From NCBI GenBank assembly GCA_964426135.1, contig CAYRPN010000047.1:1-41340 (forward strand): a stretch of 41,340 nt of DNA, read 5' to 3'. This stretch comes from CAYRPN01 sp964426135. Its GTDB lineage: Bacteria > Planctomycetota > Phycisphaerae > Phycisphaerales > Phycisphaeraceae. The position numbers and the translations under genes are program-made. Positions 40,462 through 41,340 of the stretch are shown in pieces. Positions within the stretch are counted from its first letter, which is position 1. Each line of letters starts with the position of its first letter. A model generated the notes under the pieces. The model saw only the letters and a list, made by a program, of their open reading frames with translations, did not search any database and was not told the origin of the DNA.

Positions 40462-40574
40462 AAGAAGAAGGTAGAGAAGGTGTGGGAAGGTCATGAAGGT
40501 AGAGAATCAACGAATCAAGGCGAAAACACCGCTCCGCATTCACTACCTTCTGTACTTTCTCTACCTTCTTCACA
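40462..40574. repeat. Inverted repeat family J (GAAGGTAGAGAAGG)
   Basis: GAAGGTAGAGAAGGTGTGGG on the left is mirrored by CTTTCTCTACCTTCTTCACA on the right, with reiterated GAAGGTAGAG/CTACCTTC units, around CGAATCAAGGCG. It fills the gap between the PilO-like and PilP-like genes. Confidence 0.85.
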
Positions 40575-40577
40575 CCG

Positions 40578-41150
40578 TCACTTTCTCTCGATCGGGGCCG
40601 CATGCCAGGCAAGTTCGATCTTGAATGACACCGCGGCGCCGGGCGTTGCCGGCGCGCCGGAAAGCGTGAAGCTCGTGACGCCGGTGTCCGGAAAGGTCGT
40701 ATGCAGGCGATTGAGAAATGCGACGATGGTCGGGAACCGACCGGAGCCGCCGACCTGAATCGGCACCGTGGCGAAATGCGCGCCCAGCGCTGCCTTGCCC
40801 GGTTGAATGTCGTTCAGGGTCAGGCCCGCCTCGGATGCAAGGTTGGTCATCAGCGCCAGCCGCTGGTTCACCGCGCCCATCGGCTGCAGACGCAACGGCG
40901 TATCCGCCAGCGCCTGCTCCACATCAGCCAGTTCGCGCTTCGCCGACGTCAGCGCCGCCAGAACGTCGGCGGATTCCTGTCGCCTCTCGGACAGGTCCCG
41001 CCTGCGGCCCTCCGCGTCGGCGCGGCGATCCAACAGCGGTTGCACCGCCAGCAGATAGACCACCAGCATCATGGCGGCGCAGACGGCGAAGCCGCTGAGG
41101 TCGATCTGCCACAGTGCGTTGGGAGTTGGGTTGGAGGAAGGAGTGCTCAT
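40578..41150 (-). CDS. PilO/GspM-like inner-membrane protein (190 aa)
   Basis: A short cytoplasmic N-terminus, one transmembrane helix (GFAVCAAMMLVVYLLAVQPLL, about 19-39), a coiled coil (40-85; RRADAEGRRRDLSERRQESA), then a ferredoxin-like domain containing LALMTNLASEAGLTLNDIQP and VGGSGRFPTIVAFLNRLHTTFP. This is the PilO/GspM layout, a scaffold of the assembly platform beside PilN and PilP. The ATG at 41150 fits; a TTG six codons earlier is possible. Its usual upstream partners (PilM, PilN or GspL) are not between here and the window end, which holds repeats. Confidence 0.78.
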   Translation of the reverse strand: MSTPSSNPTPNALWQIDLSGFAVCAAMMLVVYLLAVQPLLDRRADAEGRRRDLSERRQESADVLAALTSAKRELADVEQALADTPLRLQPMGAVNQRLALMTNLASEAGLTLNDIQPGKAALGAHFATVPIQVGGSGRFPTIVAFLNRLHTTFPDTGVTSFTLSGAPATPGAAVSFKIELAWHAAPIERK

Positions 41151-41209
41151 GGTGAGTATCGCCTGCAATCGTGAATATCCGCATCTTCGTTTCGCCGCGG
41201 AGCTTCTTC

Positions 41210-41340
41210 GTTTAGCCGCGGAGCAGGAGGGCCGCCGACGCTCCGCGCGATCCTTAGGAATGGGGCCGAAATAACTTCGCGAATCGGCGGTCCCCCATTT
41301 AGCCGGCGGGCTTGCCCGCCGAGGGCGTCTCGGCGGGCAA
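41210..41340. repeat. Family C-like hairpin followed by composite family A, copy 5 (cut by the window end)
   Basis: GTTTAGCCGCGGAGC...GCTCCGC (41210-41249) is followed by AGGAATGGGGCCGAAATAAC (41256) and then family C cargo, TTTAGCCGGCGGGCTTGCCC and its inverted partner, truncated at the edge. The A part is the reverse complement of copy 4 at 12182-12306. Confidence 0.85.

Overview
The window looks like a chromosomal segment of a GC-rich planctomycete, most likely in or near class Phycisphaerae. This rests on gene content read from the sequence: a DUF1501 protein with a Tat signal, a lipoprotein sulfatase, a secreted acetyl-xylan-esterase-like hydrolase, a leucine-rich-repeat/c-type-haem fusion, a GYF_2/SHOCT membrane protein, a secreted CHAT protease, a pseudopilin ending in a YADGHV-type tail, and a lipid A gene (lpxA). 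No phylogenetic marker was analysed, so the assignment is inference.

Layout. 0.2-6.2 kb: flgM-like anti-sigma factor, dapB, a large helical-repeat protein with a small stand-alone paralogue of its C-terminus, a lone ABC ATPase and lpxA. 6.5-12.1 kb: two large secreted alpha/beta hydrolases and a divergent exported HEAT-repeat protein. 12.4-17.9 kb: minus-strand run of ndk, a BaiN/HI0933-type flavoprotein, a PaaK-like adenylate-forming enzyme and DUF1501. 18.2-21.6 kb: UxaA-type sugar-acid dehydratase facing a sulfatase. 21.6-22.9 kb: 1.3 kb of gene-free repeats. 22.9-28.8 kb: GYF_2/SHOCT membrane protein, LRR-cytochrome fusion, TPR-CHAT protein. 29.2-30.6 kb: a pseudopilin and a small membrane protein. 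31.0-35.2 kb: FKBP isomerase, oppA and oppB. 35.4-41.2 kb: a minus-strand cluster of type II secretion / type IV pilus parts (PilO/GspM-like, PilP/GspC-like, GspG, GspH, PilW, PilV, PilX), with ATGA and GTGA stop-start overlaps inside it.

The most unusual property is between the genes. Nearly every gap of 100 bp or more holds a long imperfect inverted repeat. At least ten sequence families occur, most built as hairpin - variable spacer - inverted hairpin, the architecture of REPINs (paired inverted REP sequences). Two families begin with 5'-GTAG at both outer ends, the tetranucleotide typical of REPs moved by RAYT (Y1-type) transposases, yet no RAYT gene is present here. Some elements nest inside others, one has its central loop inverted relative to its sister copies, several touch or supply gene stop codons, and two lie in frame inside the flavoprotein gene. 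This repeat landscape is the best candidate for an undescribed system in the window.
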